Shown: piece after piece, positions 1 through 9,090 of the stretch
Numbering within the stretch: the first letter of the stretch is position 1
How the letters are laid out: each line of letters opens with the position of its first letter
Assembly (NCBI RefSeq): GCF_000814845.2
Contig: NZ_CP010431.2
Coordinates: 5,580,001-5,644,000, forward strand
DNA length: 64,000 bases
Direction of reading: 5' to 3'
Origin: Pandoraea sputorum
GTDB lineage: Bacteria; Pseudomonadota; Gammaproteobacteria; Burkholderiales; Burkholderiaceae
The notes under the pieces: model-generated
The model's database searches: none
Told to the model about the DNA's origin: nothing
What the model saw: the letters and a program-made list of their open reading frames with translations, nothing else
Translations under genes and position numbers: made by a program

Positions 1-157
1 CCGCCAGCTGTTTTGGCACCCAAGCCCTGACGACCCTGAGTTGAGCCTGCCCTTTATGCACACGCACTCGTCGACACCCCTGCAAAGCGCTTCAAGCCTT
101 TCCTCCCTCACGCCCACGCCGTCGGCGCATTCGGCCATCGTGTCGACGCCCGCCGCC

Positions 158-970
158 ATGGCGCTCTCCGACGCCGCGCCGATCCTGATCGTCGAAGACG
201 AGCCGAAACTCGCCGCGCTACTCGCCGAGTATCTGCGCGTGGCGGGCATGCCGTGCCGCATCCTGACGGACGGACGCGACGTACTGCCCGCCGTACGCGT
301 GACGCAGCCCCGTCTGGTGTTGCTCGACCTGATGCTGCCGGGCATGGATGGCCTCGAAGTCTGCCGCGCCGTGCGCGAGATTTCCGAAGTGCCTATCGTG
401 ATGCTGACCGCGCGTGCGGCGGAAACCGACCGCCTGCTCGGACTCGAACTCGGCGCCGACGACTACATCTGCAAGCCCTTCAGTCCGCGCGAAGTGGTCG
501 CGCGCGTCAAGGCGATTCTGCGACGCGTGCGTGGCGGTGCGATGGCCAGCACCGGCGCCGCGATGCCGACACCCACCGCGCCGCCAACGCCGGCGCTCGT
601 GATCGACGCAGTGCGCCATCACGCGAAGCTCGACGGGCACGAACTGCCGCTCACGCCGGTCGAGCTGCGACTGCTCGCCACGCTCGCCAGTCATCCCGAC
701 AAGACGTTCCCGCGCGCACATCTGCTCGACCGGATGTACGACGATCACCGCGTGGTCGCCGACCGTACGGTGGACAGCCATATCAAGAACCTGCGTCGCA
801 AGTTGCAGGCGATCCGGCCAGACGAGGAAATCGTGCGCTCGATCTACGGCGTGGGTTACCGGCTGGAGTTACGCACGGACGTCCCGGCCGCGCCCACCAT
901 GCCGACAGTGCCGTCGGTGCGACCCGGCGTCGCGGCTATCGACAACCCGGCCGGGGCGGTGCCAGAATAG
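158..970 (+). CDS. baeR: BaeR-type OmpR-family response regulator
   Basis: Two-domain transcriptional regulator. The receiver domain begins with ILIVEDEPKL, carries the phosphoacceptor Asp in LVLLDLMLPGMDG and the Lys in DDYICKPFSPREVV. A Pro/Ala-rich linker leads to an OmpR winged-helix domain ending in VDSHIKNLRRKL and YGVGYRLE. The DDYICKP and DHRVVADRTVDSHIKNLRRKL stretches match E. coli BaeR closely, which supports the name; BaeR responds to envelope stress with BaeS. The open frame reaches back to a TTG at 41 and an ATG at 56, but receiver homology starts only just after 158, so that ATG is preferred; no convincing ribosome site marks any start. The partner kinase would lie left of the window. 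A low-complexity C-terminal tail follows the DNA-binding domain. Confidence 0.85.
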   Translation: MALSDAAPILIVEDEPKLAALLAEYLRVAGMPCRILTDGRDVLPAVRVTQPRLVLLDLMLPGMDGLEVCRAVREISEVPIVMLTARAAETDRLLGLELGADDYICKPFSPREVVARVKAILRRVRGGAMASTGAAMPTPTAPPTPALVIDAVRHHAKLDGHELPLTPVELRLLATLASHPDKTFPRAHLLDRMYDDHRVVADRTVDSHIKNLRRKLQAIRPDEEIVRSIYGVGYRLELRTDVPAAPTMPTVPSVRPGVAAIDNPAGAVPE

Positions 971-1012
971 GCGCACCCGCTGCCCAAGCGGGATTCATTG
1001 AGGAGAATGTCG

Positions 1013-1489
1013 ATGCCACGCTGCACCGCCACGCTGTCCCCGATGTTCCTGAGCGCCGCTTCCCCTGCCACACACCCTGCATCGACAATCGTTGGCACTG
1101 CCGAGTTTGGCGACGCACCGTCCTCCGTCCGATCGATCCACCCCCTGCTGAGGGTCGCTGCCGCGTCGCTGTTGCTCGGCGCGAGTGGCCTGGCCTTTGC
1201 GCAAACGCCGGTGTGCTTCGATAGCGTCGGCCGCGCGTTACCGCCGGAGCAGTGCTCGCAAGCCGCCCGCAATCAGGCCGCTGCACAGGAGGCATCTTCC
1301 GCCTCCGCCGCGCCGACCAAACGCGACTACTGCAAGTCGCTCGCCGACAAGATCGCCAATACGCCCGACAAGCCGGTGTACACCCGCGATCAACGCGTCG
1401 ATTCGCCCGCAGGCAATCGCGTCGACATTCCTACACGCACAAACCCGCGCAAAGCGCTCAAAGAGCAATACATGCGCGAGTGCACGTAG
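1013..1489 (+). CDS. putative secreted small protein of unknown function
   Basis: A 158-residue protein with a long N-terminal region, then a hydrophobic stretch LLRVAAASLLLGASGLAFAQ typical of a Sec signal peptide with cleavage after AFA. The mature part is short and polar, with four cysteines (in PVCF, EQCS, DYCK and the penultimate residue) that could form disulfides in the periplasm. AGGAG at 1001-1005 sits 7 nt before this ATG; an in-frame ATG at 1007 is too close to it. The unusually long region before the hydrophobic core means a later start (ATG 1043) is also possible. I do not recognise the family. Confidence 0.6.
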   Translation: MPRCTATLSPMFLSAASPATHPASTIVGTAEFGDAPSSVRSIHPLLRVAAASLLLGASGLAFAQTPVCFDSVGRALPPEQCSQAARNQAAAQEASSASAAPTKRDYCKSLADKIANTPDKPVYTRDQRVDSPAGNRVDIPTRTNPRKALKEQYMRECT

Positions 1490-1820
1490 GCGGACGCCTA
1501 CAAGTTAGCGAAAGATAGCAACACGTTAGCGGAACTTATCGCGCGATTTTCTTGACAATACCGACAGAGACCGCATAATCGACGTCACGCCGATGCATTG
1601 ATTTCCGCTCTCGCGACAGCGCGAAACGGACATCACGCTACGCTCTCTGGCCGATCAACCGTCACCATCGGCATCCGTCGGATGCCAAACGATCGTCCTC
1701 ATCATCCGCTTCAATGCTGCGGGGATCCGTGCCGAAAGGCACGTCCCATCGGCCTGACGTTTAATCCGCATCCACGCCGCTACGCTTTGCGCACGGCACA
1801 CGCTTTCCGGAGGGAGAAAA
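1490..1820. other. intergenic region with a sigma-70-like promoter and long leader
   Basis: 331 bases with no supportable gene. The short open frames here lack coding character. It holds the promoter at 1552-1579 and, after it, about 235 bases of leader before the lipoprotein start codon. Confidence 0.5.
1552..1579 (+). promoter_or_regulatory. sigma-70-like promoter upstream of lipoprotein gene
   Basis: TTGACA at 1552-1557 and CATAAT at 1574-1579 with a 16-base spacer. The -35 is perfect and the -10 is five of six. Transcription would start near 1586, giving an unusually long 5' leader before the ATG at 1821. Confidence 0.55.
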
Positions 1821-2423
1821 ATGCAAAAACGCGAATTCCTGATGAAAACTTCCGTCGTCGTCGCCGCTGCCGCCTTTGCGCTTGCGGGCTGCACGACAAC
1901 CACCCCGTCGCAATCCGACAAGAGCGATAGTTCGCCCGCCGCGAACGCCAGCAAGCGTCAGGAGATCGACGCCTCGGTGAACGGCGCGCTCGACAAGATG
2001 TACGCCTCGGTGAAGGGCTCGCGCGAACTGGTGAGCAAGGCGCGCGGCGTACTCGTCTTCCCGTCGGTGCTGCAAGCGGGCTTCGTGGTGGGCGGCGAGT
2101 ACGGCGAAGGTGCGCTGCGCGTGGGCGGCAAGACGCAGGGTTACTACAACACGGTCACGGCGTCGTTCGGTCTTCAGATCGGCGCGCAATCGAAGGCCGT
2201 CATCTTCCTGTTCATGACGCAGGATGCCCTCGACAAATTCCAGCGCACGGACGGCTGGACGGCCGGCGCCGACGCCTCGGTCGCCGTCGTGAAGATCGGT
2301 GCGAACGGCGCAGTCGACCTCAACACCGCGACCTCGCCGGTGGAAGTCGTCGTGATGACCAACGCCGGTCTCATGGCCAACCTGAACATCGAAGGCACGA
2401 AGGTCACCAAGCTGAAGATCTGA
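1821..2423 (+). CDS. YSC84-family lipoprotein
   Basis: A 200-residue lipoprotein. The N-terminus has a hydrophobic segment and lipobox FALAGC, with lipidation expected on the Cys and a polar Ser/Asp/Thr-rich linker after it. The rest matches the YSC84/SYLF lipid-binding domain: SRELVSKARGVLVFPSVLQAGFVVGGEYGEGAL, then GYYNTVTASFGLQIGAQSK, and an FMTQDALDKF block. Ysc84 domains bind phospholipid; the bacterial role is not settled. GGAGGGA at 1809-1815 precedes the ATG; a second in-frame ATG seven codons in would give a more ordinary signal peptide. Monocistronic, closed by the terminator at 2454. Confidence 0.8.
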   Translation: MQKREFLMKTSVVVAAAAFALAGCTTTTPSQSDKSDSSPAANASKRQEIDASVNGALDKMYASVKGSRELVSKARGVLVFPSVLQAGFVVGGEYGEGALRVGGKTQGYYNTVTASFGLQIGAQSKAVIFLFMTQDALDKFQRTDGWTAGADASVAVVKIGANGAVDLNTATSPVEVVVMTNAGLMANLNIEGTKVTKLKI

Positions 2424-2453
2424 CGCCCGGCTGTCGTCAGCGTCTCCAAAGGA

Positions 2454-2494
2454 AAAGCGGCGTCACTTCTACAAGTGACGCCGCTTTGTTTTTT
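2454..2494. terminator. intrinsic terminator between convergent genes
   Basis: Perfect 15-bp stem (2454-2468 with 2473-2487), a 4-base loop CTAC, then GTTTTTT. The A-run at the left foot makes it plausible for the minus strand too, where it lies just past the permease stop. Confidence 0.85.
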
Positions 2495-2508
2495 GCCCGA
2501 CGCGAAGA

Positions 2509-3390
2509 TTATTCGTTGGAGAACGCCGCCGGACGCCACTTCAGCAGCCGCTTCTCCAGCGACGTGAGCAACCAGTCTGCGCCCAGCGCGACCACGGCCA
2601 GCACGATCATCGCGGCGAACACACCGCTGGCGTTGAATGCGCCCTGTGCAGTCGAGATCAGCAGTCCGATGCCCTGCTTCGACCCGAGGAATTCGCCCAC
2701 GACCGCCCCCACGAGGGCGAAGCCGAAGCTCACGTGCAAGCTCGCGAGAATCCAGGACAGCGCCGACGGAATCACCACCGACATCGTCACCTGACGGCGC
2801 GACGCACCGAGAATCTGCGCATTCGCGATCATGTAGCGATCGGCCTCACGCACGCCCTGGAAGGCGTTCGCGAACACGACGAAGAACACCATCACCACCG
2901 CGAGCGCCACCTTCGACGCCATCCCCAGGCCGAACGCGATCACGAAGATCGAGCCGAGCACCACTCGCGGAATCGAGTTGGCGATCTGGATGTAGAGACT
3001 GAAGACGTCCGAGAGCAGTTTGTTGCGACCGAGCACGATGCCGCAGATCACACCTGCCACACCACCGATCAGAAAGCCCAGCACGGTCTCTTCGAGCGTG
3101 ACGAGGACCTGCGTCCACAGCGGCCCCTGCGACGTACCTTCCACGCACCAGTCGTAAATCTGCTGAACGATCAGCGTCGGCTGCGAGAAGAAGAACGGAT
3201 CGATCCAGCCGATGCGCGCCGCCACTTCCCAGCCGCCCAGCCCGACCACCAGAATCGCCACGCGCAGAAACACCACCAGCGCGCGACGTTGTTTGATACG
3301 GCGTTGCGCGATGGCTTCTTCGCGCGCCAGATCGGCGTCGCCGAGTCCGGCGGGCATCGCCGCCTGCATAACTTGTTCACTCATGTTCAT
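2509..3390 (-). CDS. ABC transporter permease, nitrate/sulfonate/taurine type
   Basis: Inner-membrane permease of 293 residues of the BPD_transp_1 family (SsuC/TauC/ThiX-like). A short cytosolic N-terminus is followed by a first membrane span (VVFLRVAILVVGLGGW) and about five more. The EAA loop that contacts the ATPase is in the ADRYMIANAQILGASRRQVTMSV region, with the conserved LGAS. Substrate cannot be named from the permease. It is third in the minus-strand order binding protein, ATPase, permease, 23 bases after the ATPase. Confidence 0.85.
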   Translation of the reverse strand: MNMSEQVMQAAMPAGLGDADLAREEAIAQRRIKQRRALVVFLRVAILVVGLGGWEVAARIGWIDPFFFSQPTLIVQQIYDWCVEGTSQGPLWTQVLVTLEETVLGFLIGGVAGVICGIVLGRNKLLSDVFSLYIQIANSIPRVVLGSIFVIAFGLGMASKVALAVVMVFFVVFANAFQGVREADRYMIANAQILGASRRQVTMSVVIPSALSWILASLHVSFGFALVGAVVGEFLGSKQGIGLLISTAQGAFNASGVFAAMIVLAVVALGADWLLTSLEKRLLKWRPAAFSNE

Positions 3391-3413
3391 ATTCTCCGTG
3401 CGCTCCGTGCCAC

Positions 3414-4247
3414 TTATCCGATCTTCACTTCTTCACGCAGATCCGCCCAGATCTCGCGGGAGATGTCGATGAAGCGCTGTTCGTAGCGAATCTCGGACAT
3501 CACGCGCGGACGCGGCAGATCGATCGTGTACGTGTTCTTCAACGTCGCCGGGCGCGCCGTGAGCACGAACACCCGGTCGGCCAGCGCAATCGCTTCTTCG
3601 AGATCGTGCGTAACGAACACCACCGAGCCTGACGTCGACGACCACAGTTGCAGCAACTCGTCCTGCATGAGCGTGCGCGTTTGCATGTCGAGCGCGGAGA
3701 ACGGTTCGTCCATCAACAGAATTTCGGGGTTGTTGATGAACGTCTGCGCGAGCGCCACACGCTTGCGCATCCCGCCCGAGAGCTGGTGCGGATAGTGGCC
3801 ACCGAACTTGTCGAGCCCGACGCGCTTGATCCATTCGTCGGCCTGCGCATAAGCGGCATCCTTCGACTGACCGCGAAACAGCGGCCCGGCGGCCACGTTC
3901 TCGCGCACGCTGCGCCATGGGAAAACCGCGTCGTTCTGGAAGACGAAGCCGATGCGCGGGTCGATGCCGTTGACGGGCTGGCCCATCACGCGCACGCTGC
4001 CGGCGGTCGGACGCAGCAGGCCGGTAATCATCGACAGCGTTGTCGACTTGCCGCAGCCGGTCGGGCCAACGATGGCGACGAATTCACCGCGCGCCACCGA
4101 CATGCTGAAGTTGCGCAGCGCAATGGTGGCTTTGCCGTCCGGCGAGATAAAGCGGCACGACACATTGTCGAACTCGATGGCAGGCGTGTCGCGTGATACG
4201 GCGCTTGCCGCGCGCGCCGGTGCCGTGGGGGTAATGGTCTGGGTCAT
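3414..4247 (-). CDS. ABC transporter ATP-binding protein, SsuB/TauB-like
   Basis: A 277-residue ATPase that powers the neighbouring importer. Visible motifs: Walker A GPTGCGKST, Q-loop FVFQND, signature LSGGMRKR, Walker B EILLMDEPFSALD and switch His in VFVTHDLEEA. The signature SGGMRKR and the short length are typical of the nitrate/sulfonate/taurine group (SsuB, TauB, ThiZ). Expected to work as a dimer on the cytosolic side of the permease. Confidence 0.88.
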   Translation of the reverse strand: MTQTITPTAPARAASAVSRDTPAIEFDNVSCRFISPDGKATIALRNFSMSVARGEFVAIVGPTGCGKSTTLSMITGLLRPTAGSVRVMGQPVNGIDPRIGFVFQNDAVFPWRSVRENVAAGPLFRGQSKDAAYAQADEWIKRVGLDKFGGHYPHQLSGGMRKRVALAQTFINNPEILLMDEPFSALDMQTRTLMQDELLQLWSSTSGSVVFVTHDLEEAIALADRVFVLTARPATLKNTYTIDLPRPRVMSEIRYEQRFIDISREIWADLREEVKIG

Positions 4248-4436
4248 GCCCGGCTCCTGAATGACGTCGGAACGGTGTTAAGCACTGTTATTGCGTTTGC
4301 TAGGGCTGAGCCGGTCCGCACACCGGACATGAGTCGGGTGCGGGCGGCCTCGCATTTTTACGGGTAAGGGCTGCGCGTCGTGGGGACCGCGCGCCGGTAC
4401 TACAGGGTCAACCGATGCAAGTCGGCGCAAACAGGC

Positions 4437-5477
4437 TTACTTAGCCTGATCGACGAACTCGTTGGTGTACGTCTTCGACAGATCGATGTGCTTGCCCTTG
4501 ACGTTCGGGTTGAACGCGGAGAGCACCTTCAGCACGGTCTCCGGACCGTCCTTCGGCATGCGGCCGTCGGGCGAGTACATCGGCAGCGAATTCTGCAAGG
4601 CCTGCACGTACAACGCCTTGTTGTTGCCGTAGTAATCCTTCGGCATCTTCTCGGTGATCTCGGCCGCCGAGTGCGTGTTGATGAACTTGAGCGTCTTCAC
4701 GAAGGCGCGGGCGAGCTTCTGAGCTTCCGGCTTGTGCTTGTCGAGCCACGCGCGCTGCACATACAGGCTCGATGCGGGGTAAGCGCCGCCCAGCGCAGCG
4801 ACGGTGCCTTCCATCGTGCGCATGTCGACGAGCACGGCCGCGTCGCCGGTCTTGAGCAATTGCGAGGCGGTCGGCTCGGTGGTCATGCCAGCGTCGATAC
4901 GGTTTTGCTTGATGGCTGCGATGAACGTGTTGTCCGCGCCCACCGGCAGCACCGAGTACTGCGCCGACGTCAGACCGTGCTTGGCGGCCAGATACTGCGT
5001 GAGGAAGTTCGTCGACGAGCCCAGACCGGTCACGCCGAGGGTCTTGCCCTTCACGTCGGCCATGCTCTTGATCGTGTCTTTGCTCTTGGCGTTGACCAGC
5101 TCCACTTCGCCCGGCACCTGACCGAACACGACGATGGCCTGGATTTCCTTGCCCTTGCTCTGCAAATCGATCGAGTGATCGTAGAAGCCGACGACGGCCT
5201 GCACGGCCCCGGCGAGCAATTCGTTTTCGGCGTCCACACCGGCCGGCTGCGACAGCAGTTCGACGTTCAGGCCTTCTTCCTTGAAGTAGCCGAGCTGCTC
5301 GGCAAGCTTGGCAGGCAGGTAGACCATCTTGGTGATGCCACCGACCATGATCGTGATCTTGCCGCTATCGGCAGCGAAACCCGGTGCGGCGGCCAGCGCC
5401 AGCGACACGCCGAAAACGGCGGCCAGAACGGGTTTCACGAAGGCTTTCGGCGCACGCACGCCAAGGCTTGCTCGCAT
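4437..5477 (-). CDS. ABC transporter substrate-binding protein, SsuA/THI5-like
   Basis: A 346-residue periplasmic binding protein of the NMT1/SsuA group. The signal peptide is FVKPVLAAVFGVSLALAAAP, cleaved near GFAA-DS. The mature protein shows the family pattern ITIMVGGITKMVYLPAKLAEQLGYFKEEGL, a GVTGLGSSTNFLTQYL stretch in the binding cleft, and Gly/Ala-rich late parts. The reading frame runs open further upstream, but the signal peptide and a GGAG 8 bases before the ATG at 5477 fix the start. A gap of 189 bases separates it from the ATPase gene. Substrate unknown: sulfonate, taurine, nitrate or a thiamine precursor are all possible. Confidence 0.85.
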   Translation of the reverse strand: MRASLGVRAPKAFVKPVLAAVFGVSLALAAAPGFAADSGKITIMVGGITKMVYLPAKLAEQLGYFKEEGLNVELLSQPAGVDAENELLAGAVQAVVGFYDHSIDLQSKGKEIQAIVVFGQVPGEVELVNAKSKDTIKSMADVKGKTLGVTGLGSSTNFLTQYLAAKHGLTSAQYSVLPVGADNTFIAAIKQNRIDAGMTTEPTASQLLKTGDAAVLVDMRTMEGTVAALGGAYPASSLYVQRAWLDKHKPEAQKLARAFVKTLKFINTHSAAEITEKMPKDYYGNNKALYVQALQNSLPMYSPDGRMPKDGPETVLKVLSAFNPNVKGKHIDLSKTYTNEFVDQAK

Positions 5478-5739
5478 TGTGGTGTCTCCATCGTTTTTAG
5501 GGATAATGGCCCGAACCGATTGCGGTGCCGGCCGGCCCGTCGTGATATCTCTGTCACCGGGCCCGGGCAGCGGTCCTCTGATACGTAGCCTCTGCCTTGG
5601 AGCAAATTGTAGAAAACCGAAGCTTTCATCAAGCTTTCGCCCCCTGCAGGTTTTCGCCCATTGCTCATGGGTGTTTACCCGCTGTTGGCGCGCCCACGTT
5701 CCGCGGGCACACTCGCCGTCGCATTGTGCATTCGCCGTT

Positions 5740-6411
5740 ATGAAACTGCTGCTGATCGAAGACAACGAGACTCTGGCCCACTGGCTCGCCCGCATGCTGC
5801 GCGACGACAACTTCACTGTCGACGCCGCGCGCGATGGCGACGCCGCCGACCGTCTGCTGCAAACGGAAACATACGACGTGGTGCTGCTCGATCTGATGCT
5901 GCCCAAGCTCGGCGGCAAACATGTCTTGCGGCGGCTGCGGGAGCGGCGCAACAACGTGCCCGTCATCATCCTGACGGCCAGCGGCTCGGTCGACGAAAAG
6001 GTCGATTGTCTCGGGGCAGGGGCCGACGACTATCTCGTCAAGCCGTTCGAAGTGCGCGAACTGATCGCCCGCGTGAAGGCGCTGGCGCGTCGCCACGCGC
6101 CGGAGCAAAGTGCCGATCTCGTGTGCGCCGATCTGAGCTATCACGCAGGCACACGGCAATTCACGATTGCCGGCGCACCGCTTGCGTTGCCATCGCGCGA
6201 GCACGCCGTGCTTGAAATCCTCATGCGCAAGCAGGGCAAGACCGTGGCGAAGAGCGCGCTAGTCGATGGCGTGTTCGGACTGGACGACGAGCCCAGCGCC
6301 GACGCCATCGAGATCTACATCCACCGACTTCGCAAGAAACTCGAAACGAGCCGGGCGTCCATCATGACCCTGCGCGGTCTCGGCTATCTGCTTCGCGAGA
6401 AAGATGCTTAG
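5740..6411 (+). CDS. OmpR-family response regulator, TctD/QseB-like
   Basis: A 223-residue regulator. The receiver runs MKLLLIEDNETLAHWL to about residue 115 with the phosphoacceptor Asp in VVLLDLMLPKLGG and Lys in DDYLVKPFEVREL; the winged helix has SREHAVLEIL, AIEIYIHRLRKKL and RGLGYLLRE. The frame is open from 5329 but homology begins exactly at this ATG. The 8-base overlap with the following kinase gene shows they are a pair. The kinase's TctE character makes a TctD-like (tricarboxylate-type) role the best guess, although no tripartite transporter is adjacent. Confidence 0.85.
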   Translation: MKLLLIEDNETLAHWLARMLRDDNFTVDAARDGDAADRLLQTETYDVVLLDLMLPKLGGKHVLRRLRERRNNVPVIILTASGSVDEKVDCLGAGADDYLVKPFEVRELIARVKALARRHAPEQSADLVCADLSYHAGTRQFTIAGAPLALPSREHAVLEILMRKQGKTVAKSALVDGVFGLDDEPSADAIEIYIHRLRKKLETSRASIMTLRGLGYLLREKDA

Positions 6412-7798
6412 TCTGCGCGTCCGGCTGCTGATGTGGCTGATGCTGCCGCTCTCGCTCTACATCGTGGCGACCGGCTGGCAGGCTTATCGCAGCGCACACG
6501 CCACCGCCGAACTCGTGCAGGACCGTGCGTTGCTCACCTCGGCGCAGGTCATTGCGGGCGAGCTGACCTGGGTGGACGGAGCACTGCGTGCAACGGTTCC
6601 GCCTTCGGCACTGGAGTTATTCGCGTCGCCTGCGCGCGACCGGGTGTTCTATCAGGTCATCACCGAAGACGGACAGCTGCTCGCCGGACCGCCCGACTTT
6701 CCGCATCCACCGCTGTTTCCGCAGACGGTGCCCACTTATTCGAACGTCTCAGTGAACGGCGAGCCGCTGCGTGCGATCAGCTTCGTGCGTACGATGTACG
6801 ACTCCGGCCAGCCGCATCGCGTGGCGGTCGTTGTCGCCGAGACGATGCACGCCTATGACCAGATGCTGGCGCAGTTGTGGGAGCCGTCGCTCCACCGGCA
6901 GATCGCCATGGCCGCATTGGCTGCGGTGTTGGTTCTCATCGGATTGACGGTCGAGTTGCATCCGCTCATCCGGCTCAAGGACGAAGTGGCCGGACGCGCG
7001 CCGCAAGAACTGGTGCCGATTCGCGCCGGACAATTGCAAACGGAACTGCGCCCCATCGTCGATGCGATCAACCTGTGTATTCAGCGGCTCTCTGCACAGG
7101 CGCAACAGCAGCGGCGCTTCGTCGCCGACGCCGCCCACCAGTTGCGCACGCCGCTCACGCTGCTTGACACGCAGTTGCAGTTCGCCGCACAACTCGACGA
7201 CCGCGCCGCGCTGGCCGATGTGCTGGCCGCCATGCAGACGAGCAGCCGCGGCCTGGCCGATCTGACGAACAAGTTGTTGCTGCTCTCGCAGGCCGAGGCG
7301 GCGGATACGCCGGCGTTCTCCCGCTCGCGAGTGGATCTGGTGACGGTGGTCGCCGGGGTGCTGGAAGAACTGGTCGGGCTGGCGCAGCGACGCAACATCG
7401 ATCTCGGGCTGGAGACGGCCGAGGCGCATGTGTGGGTATCGGGTAATGGCGAGCTGTTTCATGCGATGGTCATGAATCTTGTCGACAATGCGATCCGCTA
7501 TATCCACGAGGGTGGACGCGTGACCGTTGCGATCGACTGTCCGGACAGTACCGCCCGCCTGCGCGTCATCGACGATGGACCCGGCATTCAGGCCGAGGCA
7601 CGTCAGCGCGTATTCGAACGTTTCTACCGTAACGCACCGCCGGGTCAGCCCGGTACGGGTCTGGGGCTGGCCATCGTGAAGGAAATCGTGGCGGCCAGCC
7701 ATGGCACGGTGACGTTGTCGCCGGGCGCGGATGGCATCGGACTGATCGTCAGCGTGACGCTTCCCTTAGATTCGGAGACCGAAAGCAACGTCTCATAG
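6404..7798 (+). CDS. sensor histidine kinase, TctE/QseC-like
   Basis: A 464-residue membrane kinase. First membrane span about residues 6-24 (VRLLMWLMLPLSLYIVATGW); a periplasmic 2CSK_N-like sensor of about 140 residues with DRVFYQVITEDGQLLAG; second span MAALAAVLVLIGLTVEL. The dimerisation and phosphotransfer box is ADAAHQLRTPLTLL, with the His phosphorylated. The ATP-binding part has the N box (MNLVDNAIRY), DDGPGI and GTGLGLAIV. Coupled to the upstream regulator by an 8-base overlap. The sensor is of the type seen in TctE, which detects tricarboxylates, but the ligand here is unknown. Confidence 0.87.
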   Translation: MLSLRVRLLMWLMLPLSLYIVATGWQAYRSAHATAELVQDRALLTSAQVIAGELTWVDGALRATVPPSALELFASPARDRVFYQVITEDGQLLAGPPDFPHPPLFPQTVPTYSNVSVNGEPLRAISFVRTMYDSGQPHRVAVVVAETMHAYDQMLAQLWEPSLHRQIAMAALAAVLVLIGLTVELHPLIRLKDEVAGRAPQELVPIRAGQLQTELRPIVDAINLCIQRLSAQAQQQRRFVADAAHQLRTPLTLLDTQLQFAAQLDDRAALADVLAAMQTSSRGLADLTNKLLLLSQAEAADTPAFSRSRVDLVTVVAGVLEELVGLAQRRNIDLGLETAEAHVWVSGNGELFHAMVMNLVDNAIRYIHEGGRVTVAIDCPDSTARLRVIDDGPGIQAEARQRVFERFYRNAPPGQPGTGLGLAIVKEIVAASHGTVTLSPGADGIGLIVSVTLPLDSETESNVS

Positions 7799-8169
7799 GG
7801 AACGTCACACGAGGCGGTTCACCGATGGTGCGCGTGGTATACCCGCGCCCTCGTCTGAAAGAAAATAACAATCGTATGAAATAACGTCGTTAATTCAGGC
7901 GTTACGACCGTTTTGGACCGAGAATGTCGTTTGAAACATACGCTCGACTGGATACGCTAGGACAAACCCTGATATATTCGGGGTCTTCGCAGAAATCCCT
8001 TCAAGCAAGCGAAAACTTCTTGATCCAAATCAAATAGTTACGCATCGCTGTCAACCATGCGGGTGCCCGCCGCGTGTAATTGTGACGAAATGTAAAGTTT
8101 GTTAAATTGAATGTGGGTCTCGCCGCGTGGGTTGCGGCACGGGACTTTTTCTCTCAGGGATTTGCCTCC
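7799..8169. other. AT-richer intergenic region before the NarX/DegS-type kinase
   Basis: 371 bases without a supportable gene and clearly richer in A+T than the flanks. It holds the perfect palindrome TAACG-T-CGTTA at 7882-7892 and a third CGTTA half at 7900-7904, which may be an operator for the downstream two-component pair. No confident promoter hexamers were found. Confidence 0.4.
7882..7904. promoter_or_regulatory. candidate operator: palindrome plus extra half-site
   Basis: TAACG-T-CGTTA (7882-7892) followed after 7 bases by CGTTA (7900-7904). The binding protein is unknown; the position upstream of a signalling operon is the only context. Confidence 0.3.
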
Positions 8170-9090
8170 ATGCCGTTTCTCGTCGATCCTGCCGCACAGG
8201 CTGCGAGACGTCGCGTGTCGATTGACGACGCGTTGCACACGCGCGCCTCGACGCCGCAGGCGGTGACGGATCAATCGGCACAACCCGCACAACCCACATG
8301 CGATAGCGCACCGCCGGTGGAGCCCGCCTCGCGTGCAGCGCGCGCCGCCTCGAAGGCATCGCCCCGCCCGCTCGCGCAATCCGTCGCACGCAAGATCGAC
8401 GCAGCGCGCGAAGCCGAGCGCACACGACTCGCGCAGGAGATGCACGACGGGCTCGGCGCTCACCTCACGGCATTGCAGTTGGTCGTCGCACGTCTGGCGA
8501 CGCGCGCGCCCGCAGACGCCGCCGAGTGGCAATCCTTCTGCACCCAGATTCAGAACGTAGCGAACGCTGCACAAGACGCGGCCGACGAACTCGTCGGACG
8601 CAACCGCCCGCCCGTGCTCGACGCGGGCCTCGTCACTTCGCTGCGCGCCTGGCTGCGCGGCGTCAGTGAGCAAAGCGGTCTCACGTGCATCTGGCGCTGC
8701 GACGACGTAACGCGCGAGCGCGTTGCGAACCTCACTCCCGACGCGGTGCTGGCGTTGTATCGCATCGCCCAGGAAGCGCTGACCAACGTTGCCCGTCATG
8801 CCCGCGCCACGCGCGTGGTCGTGGCGCTCGATGGCAGCCACCGTTCACTCAAACTCACGATTTCCGACGACGGTTGCGGGCTGGCCCGCGGCTCGCGTCG
8901 CAAGCAGGGACATTTCGGATTGGTTGGCATGCGCGAGCGCTGCACGGCGCTCGGCGGCACGCTACGTATCGGCAGTGTTCAAGGATCGGGGACGCTCGTC
9001 AGCGCACGGCTTCCCTGGCATCAGATCCTGCCTGCCCCGACCGGCCAGCACGGCCCGGAATCGCTTGCTCTTCACGGATACGCATCATGA
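8170..9090 (+). CDS. soluble sensor histidine kinase, HisKA_3 (NarX/DegS) type
   Basis: A 306-residue kinase without membrane segments. After about 80 low-complexity residues comes the HisKA_3 box RLAQEMHDGLGAHLTALQL with the phosphorylated His in EMHDGLG. The catalytic domain has EALTNVARHARAT, ISDDGCGL and HFGLVGMRERCTALGGTL. The absence of an input domain implies an internal cytosolic signal or a partner protein. The frame is open from a TTG at 8107, but this ATG has AGGGA about 9 bases upstream and is preferred. It overlaps the regulator by ATGA. Confidence 0.82.
   Translation: MPFLVDPAAQAARRRVSIDDALHTRASTPQAVTDQSAQPAQPTCDSAPPVEPASRAARAASKASPRPLAQSVARKIDAAREAERTRLAQEMHDGLGAHLTALQLVVARLATRAPADAAEWQSFCTQIQNVANAAQDAADELVGRNRPPVLDAGLVTSLRAWLRGVSEQSGLTCIWRCDDVTRERVANLTPDAVLALYRIAQEALTNVARHARATRVVVALDGSHRSLKLTISDDGCGLARGSRRKQGHFGLVGMRERCTALGGTLRIGSVQGSGTLVSARLPWHQILPAPTGQHGPESLALHGYAS

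Noticed and set aside
1..40. End of an upstream gene such as baeS
   Set aside because: Too short to tell frames apart; a stop occurs in two frames but nothing identifies the protein.
5478..5969. N-terminal extension of the substrate-binding protein
   Set aside because: The signal peptide and ribosome site place the start at 5477; the upstream part overlaps the divergent regulator gene.
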